Shown here: piece by piece, positions 6,997 through 9,149 of the stretch
How the letters are laid out: every line of letters starts with the position of its first letter
How positions within the stretch are numbered: position 1 is the stretch's first letter
Source of the DNA: Sphingobacteriia bacterium
Lineage (GTDB): Bacteria > Bacteroidota > Bacteroidia > UBA7662
DNA length: 9,149 nt
Reading direction: 5' to 3'
NCBI GenBank assembly: GCA_009926245.1
Contig: RFPG01000039.1
Coordinates: 1 to 9,149 of the forward strand
Program-made: the position numbers and the translations under genes
Notes under the pieces: generated by a model
Seen by the model: only the letters and a program-made list of their open reading frames with translations
Databases searched by the model: none
Told to the model about the DNA's origin: nothing

Positions 6997-7449
6997 TTAA
7001 TTGTCGGTGCAGTGGTTGTTGCGGGCCCCTTGGGCGATCCAACGACGGAGGGTTTCTACCTGGGCCGAACTAAGTGGTGAACGGGGCGGAGGAGGCATGC
7101 GTTTCTCGGGGCGGGTTTCCACACAAACCTCGAAGAGGTCGCTGTTGTCTGGATCGCCGGCCCGGACTTCGGCTGTTTGAATGACGGCCCGGTAATGGTC
7201 CAATCGAACGCCTTCTGCTCGTGTGGAGGCATCGTGGCATCCACTAACAGCGCAATTACTGGCCAGAATGGGCAAGACATCCCGGACGAAATACGCGGAA
7301 TCCGGAGAACAAGGGCTGCTGGTATAATCTGGATCCAGGTTGGGAGGAGCCAGGGATTCGTGTTGACATCCCGCAACCAAGAGCAAGAACCCCACGGAAA
7401 CTGTTAAAAAGGACGTTGGGACGGGACGGTTGGCTTTCCAAAGAGACAT
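6997..7449 (-). CDS. c-type cytochrome lipoprotein with CX4CH haem motif
   Basis: A 150-residue exported lipoprotein. The signal sequence ends in LVAGC, giving a lipidated Cys28. The mature part contains YFVRDVLPILASNC (53-66) with the haem-attachment motif CAVSGCH (C66, C71, H72). This has four residues between the cysteines instead of the usual two, a form known from planctomycete-type (PSCyt1-like) cytochromes and similar Bacteroidota lipoproteins. A probable distal ligand is M118 in RMPPPP, and VETLRRWIAQGARNN (131-145) is the typical C-terminal helix. C47 and C147 flank the domain and may form a disulfide; C109 is extra. The ATG at 7449 gives a well-formed signal peptide with K5 and R8. 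The first 46 nt lie inside the end of the glycosyltransferase gene in another frame. Predicted role is electron transfer at the envelope; partner unknown. Confidence 0.85.
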   Translation of the reverse strand: MSLWKANRPVPTSFLTVSVGFLLLVAGCQHESLAPPNLDPDYTSSPCSPDSAYFVRDVLPILASNCAVSGCHDASTRAEGVRLDHYRAVIQTAEVRAGDPDNSDLFEVCVETRPEKRMPPPPRSPLSSAQVETLRRWIAQGARNNHCTDN

Positions 7450-8447
7450 TGAACAAATTTACCTCCGAATTGGGTTCGGAAGGTATCGTTGGGGTTGACC
7501 AAGATGGCGTGCGATCCACTGAATTCTGCCATGGAGGTGTTCTCCGAGGTTACGACGGGGCAACCCGAAAGCAGAGCTTCCGCTACGGGTAAACCAAAAC
7601 CTTCGGCTATCGAGGGGTAGATCAGGGCCGTCGCTCCTTGGTACCAAGGACGTAGGCTCCCGTTGGGTTGGGCCATCCATCGGAGGTCCAAACCCCAGTC
7701 ACGTCCCATTTGACGGCAAGCAACGGCCTCGGCACCGCCTCGGCCGATGATGACCAGGGGCAGGCGCTCCGAAGATGGTAGGGATTTCAAAGCTTTCAAG
7801 ATGCCTCGCAGGTTTTTACGGGCTTCGATATTGCCCACATAGAGCCAGTAGGGTTCTTCCGGGATGGAGTGGTGGACCGTCGATTGGGCCCAAGGGTCTT
7901 GGTAATAATCCGGTGCACAAGGTTGGTAGATGACTTCGACGCGGTTTTGGATTTGCGGAAAATAATGGACCAAGCGATCGCGGGTTGTTTGGCTGATGGC
8001 CACCACTCGGTCGGCTTTGGCAAGACCGGATTGGGTTTTGAATCGGTAAATCTGACGATCCAACCAAGGATAGGTAAGTGGAAGGTCCATAAACAACAAG
8101 TCATGAACGGTTAGAATGGTTTGGACCCCGCTGCCCACCAGGTCCAAGGGAATTTCGTTGCTCAGCCCGTGATAAACCTGGACCCGGTCTCGTAGGACAT
8201 GGCTGCGCATGCCCAAGGTACGATAAAGGTTGGCCCCCAATCGGCGGTCCAAGTGTAGATGCTGCGATGGGTGTTGGAAGTCGGCGATGCGAGGGTTGGT
8301 CTCTGCATCTTTACGACCAGGGGCATACAGGTGGTATTGATGCTCAGGGGATTGTGCAAGCAGATTGCCCAGCAAGGTCCTGGCATAATTGCCTAGACCT
8401 GAGGAATTGTACAGGGCCCTTTTGGCGTCAAATCCCAGGGATAGCAA
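7404..8447 (-). CDS. Family-4 glycosyltransferase, C-terminally shortened
   Basis: GT-B fold retaining glycosyltransferase (GT4 / group 1), 347 residues, cytosolic or peripheral. The N-terminal acceptor domain begins GFDAKRALYNSSGLGNYART (5-24) and includes VYHGLSNEIPLD (91-102) and TVHDLLFM (113-120). The donor domain begins near 199 with YWLYVGNIEARKNLRGIL and holds PSIAEGFGLPVAEALLSG (278-295), the EX7E site with E282 and E290. The start is TTG 8447: the yidC stop at 8454-8456 lies in the same frame two codons earlier, so no ATG start is available. After HAILVNPND (313-321) homology to the family stops; the last 26 residues look like non-family sequence and overlap the cytochrome gene. I estimate 40-50 residues of the usual C-terminal helices are absent. 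Sugar and acceptor cannot be told. Confidence 0.87.
   Translation of the reverse strand: MLSLGFDAKRALYNSSGLGNYARTLLGNLLAQSPEHQYHLYAPGRKDAETNPRIADFQHPSQHLHLDRRLGANLYRTLGMRSHVLRDRVQVYHGLSNEIPLDLVGSGVQTILTVHDLLFMDLPLTYPWLDRQIYRFKTQSGLAKADRVVAISQTTRDRLVHYFPQIQNRVEVIYQPCAPDYYQDPWAQSTVHHSIPEEPYWLYVGNIEARKNLRGILKALKSLPSSERLPLVIIGRGGAEAVACRQMGRDWGLDLRWMAQPNGSLRPWYQGATALIYPSIAEGFGLPVAEALLSGCPVVTSENTSMAEFSGSHAILVNPNDTFRTQFGGKFVQCLFGKPTVPSQRPF
7461..7484. repeat. Inverted repeat at the glycosyltransferase / cytochrome junction
   Basis: ACCTCCGAA (7461-7469) pairs with TTCGGAAGGT (7475-7484) across a 5-nt loop, nine base pairs with one bulged A. Read on the minus strand it is followed by AAATTTGTTC, so it lacks a proper U-run. 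It sits exactly where glycosyltransferase homology fades and 12 bp before the cytochrome start codon, so it could be a decayed terminator, a start-site structure or an operator. Confidence 0.4.
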
Positions 8448-8453
8448 ACGCGA

Positions 8454-9149
8454 TTATTTGCTGCGGGGCGCAGGAGGTGTTTTGCGATTCTCCCGAGCTT
8501 TTTTGGCTAAATCCTCCATCTTTTGCTGAAAGGAAGATTTTTTAAGAGGCTTCTTTTTGTTTTCCTCGATTTGTTTCAATAGTGCTTCTTCGTTAATCAC
8601 AAAACGACGGACCAGCCATTGCTGGCCGAAGGAAACCATGTTGGCCAAAAAGTAGTAATAACTCAAGGCCGCCGAATACGAATTGAGGACTGGAATAAAC
8701 ATCAGCGGCATGACATAGCCCATGACCTTCATTTGACCGGTAACACCACTCATCTGGTTGGACAAGCGGGTGTACAACAAGGTGGATGCGGTCATCAGCA
8801 AAGTGAATAGGCTGACATGGGCTCCGTAGAAGGGGATATGAAAGGGCAAGTCCAAAATGGAATCGTAGGTGGACAAATCATCGGCCCACAAAAAGCCCTG
8901 CTGGCGTAATTCGATGGAAGCCGGAAAAAAATTAAAAAGCGCGATCAAAATGGGAAGCTGCAAAAGCATGGGCAAGCAGCCGCCCAGCGGATTGACGCCC
9001 GCTTTTTGGAATAGCTTCATTTGCTCGCTCTGCATGCGGGTTGGATCCTTTTCGAATTTGGCTTTGAGCTCGTCGATTTCCGGCTTGAGGACTTTCATTT
9101 TGGCCCCACTGACCAAGGATTTGTAGGTGAGCGGAAATAACAATACTTT
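8454..9149 (-). CDS. yidC: Membrane protein insertase YidC (partial, C-terminal part)
   Basis: Oxa1/YidC insertase, which inserts and folds inner-membrane proteins alone or with SecYEG, downstream of SRP-FtsY targeting. Only the last 231 residues are present; the periplasmic N-terminal domain lies beyond the right edge. The window enters at KVLLFPLTYKSLVSGAKM, followed by the cytoplasmic helical loop PEIDELKAKFEKDPTRMQSE and the conserved GVNPLGGCLPMLLQLPILIA segment. Further hydrophobic stretches follow, including HVSLFTLLMTASTLLY, KVMGYVMPLMFIPVLN and LSYYYFLANMVSFGQQWLV. The tail is strongly basic (about 45 residues, many Lys and Arg), consistent with ribosome contact. Its TAA is separated by 6 nt from the TTG start of the glycosyltransferase, so the two are likely co-transcribed. 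Confidence 0.97.
   Translation of the reverse strand, partial: KVLLFPLTYKSLVSGAKMKVLKPEIDELKAKFEKDPTRMQSEQMKLFQKAGVNPLGGCLPMLLQLPILIALFNFFPASIELRQQGFLWADDLSTYDSILDLPFHIPFYGAHVSLFTLLMTASTLLYTRLSNQMSGVTGQMKVMGYVMPLMFIPVLNSYSAALSYYYFLANMVSFGQQWLVRRFVINEEALLKQIEENKKKPLKKSSFQQKMEDLAKKARENRKTPPAPRSK

Noticed and set aside
6472..7080. Open frame of 202 codons on the plus strand, opposite the YceI, OB-fold and cytochrome genes
   Set aside because: Its translation has no recognisable motif, and the three minus-strand genes beneath it have signal peptides, family motifs and tight operon spacing. It is a mirror of their codon use.
7404..8447. Reading the glycosyltransferase as BshA, the first bacillithiol enzyme, because bshC is nearby
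   Set aside because: BshA starts with a glycine-rich GIVCYPTYGGSG-type segment; this protein starts GFDAKRALYNSSGLGNY, typical of another GT4 branch, and is transcribed with yidC on the other strand.
1..9149. CRISPR array, tRNA or rRNA gene, insertion sequence, toxin-antitoxin or phage genes
   Set aside because: No regularly spaced repeats, cloverleaf, transposase or integrase motifs, or terminal inverted repeats were seen on either strand.

Overview
The window is a stretch of ordinary chromosome from a member of the Bacteroidota, with a base composition a little above 50% GC by eye. The phylum call rests on several independent signs. The gene for a 52-residue DUF4295 / bL38-type protein follows rpmB and rpmG, bL28 and bL33 are of the cysteine-poor type, and starts lack Shine-Dalgarno sequences and sit behind A-rich leaders. 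A promoter of the Bacteroidota form (TTG, 20 bp, TAnnTTTG) lies upstream of rocD, and YceI, tRNA_anti-like OB-fold and CX4CH cytochrome lipoprotein genes are typical of the phylum. I cannot name a genus.

Layout. 1-1077 (-): rocD, ornithine aminotransferase, cut by the left edge. 1078-1247: a 170 bp divergent intergenic region with a good rocD promoter candidate and two short inverted repeats. 1248-1922 (+): rpmB, rpmG and the bL38-type gene, closed by a strong intrinsic terminator (1941-1970). 1978-5937 (+): ftsY, rimO and bshC, closely spaced, the last two overlapping by 32 nt. 5938-5973: a short convergent junction. 5974-9149 (-), in transcription order from the right edge: yidC (only its C-terminal part is in the window), a TTG-started family-4 glycosyltransferase that looks truncated at its C-terminus, a c-type cytochrome lipoprotein, a membrane-anchored OB-fold protein and a secreted YceI protein.

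How the genes fit together. The plus-strand block is about building and modifying ribosomes (bL28, bL33, bL38, and RimO acting on uS12) and targeting nascent membrane proteins (FtsY); YidC on the other strand is the insertase that can receive such proteins. BshC adds the last step of bacillithiol synthesis. The three-gene cytochrome / OB-fold / YceI group has gaps of only 3 and 18 nt, and all three products are predicted to be exported or membrane-anchored; this is a small envelope module of unknown function and the least understood part of the window.

I found no mobile element, CRISPR array, tRNA or rRNA, and no clear sign of recent transfer. No stretch above 170 bp lacks a gene. Most of the window is housekeeping. 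The points worth a second look are the cytochrome/OB/YceI operon with its CX4CH haem motif, the shortened glycosyltransferase next to it, the terminator directly in front of ftsY, and the structured rocD leader.
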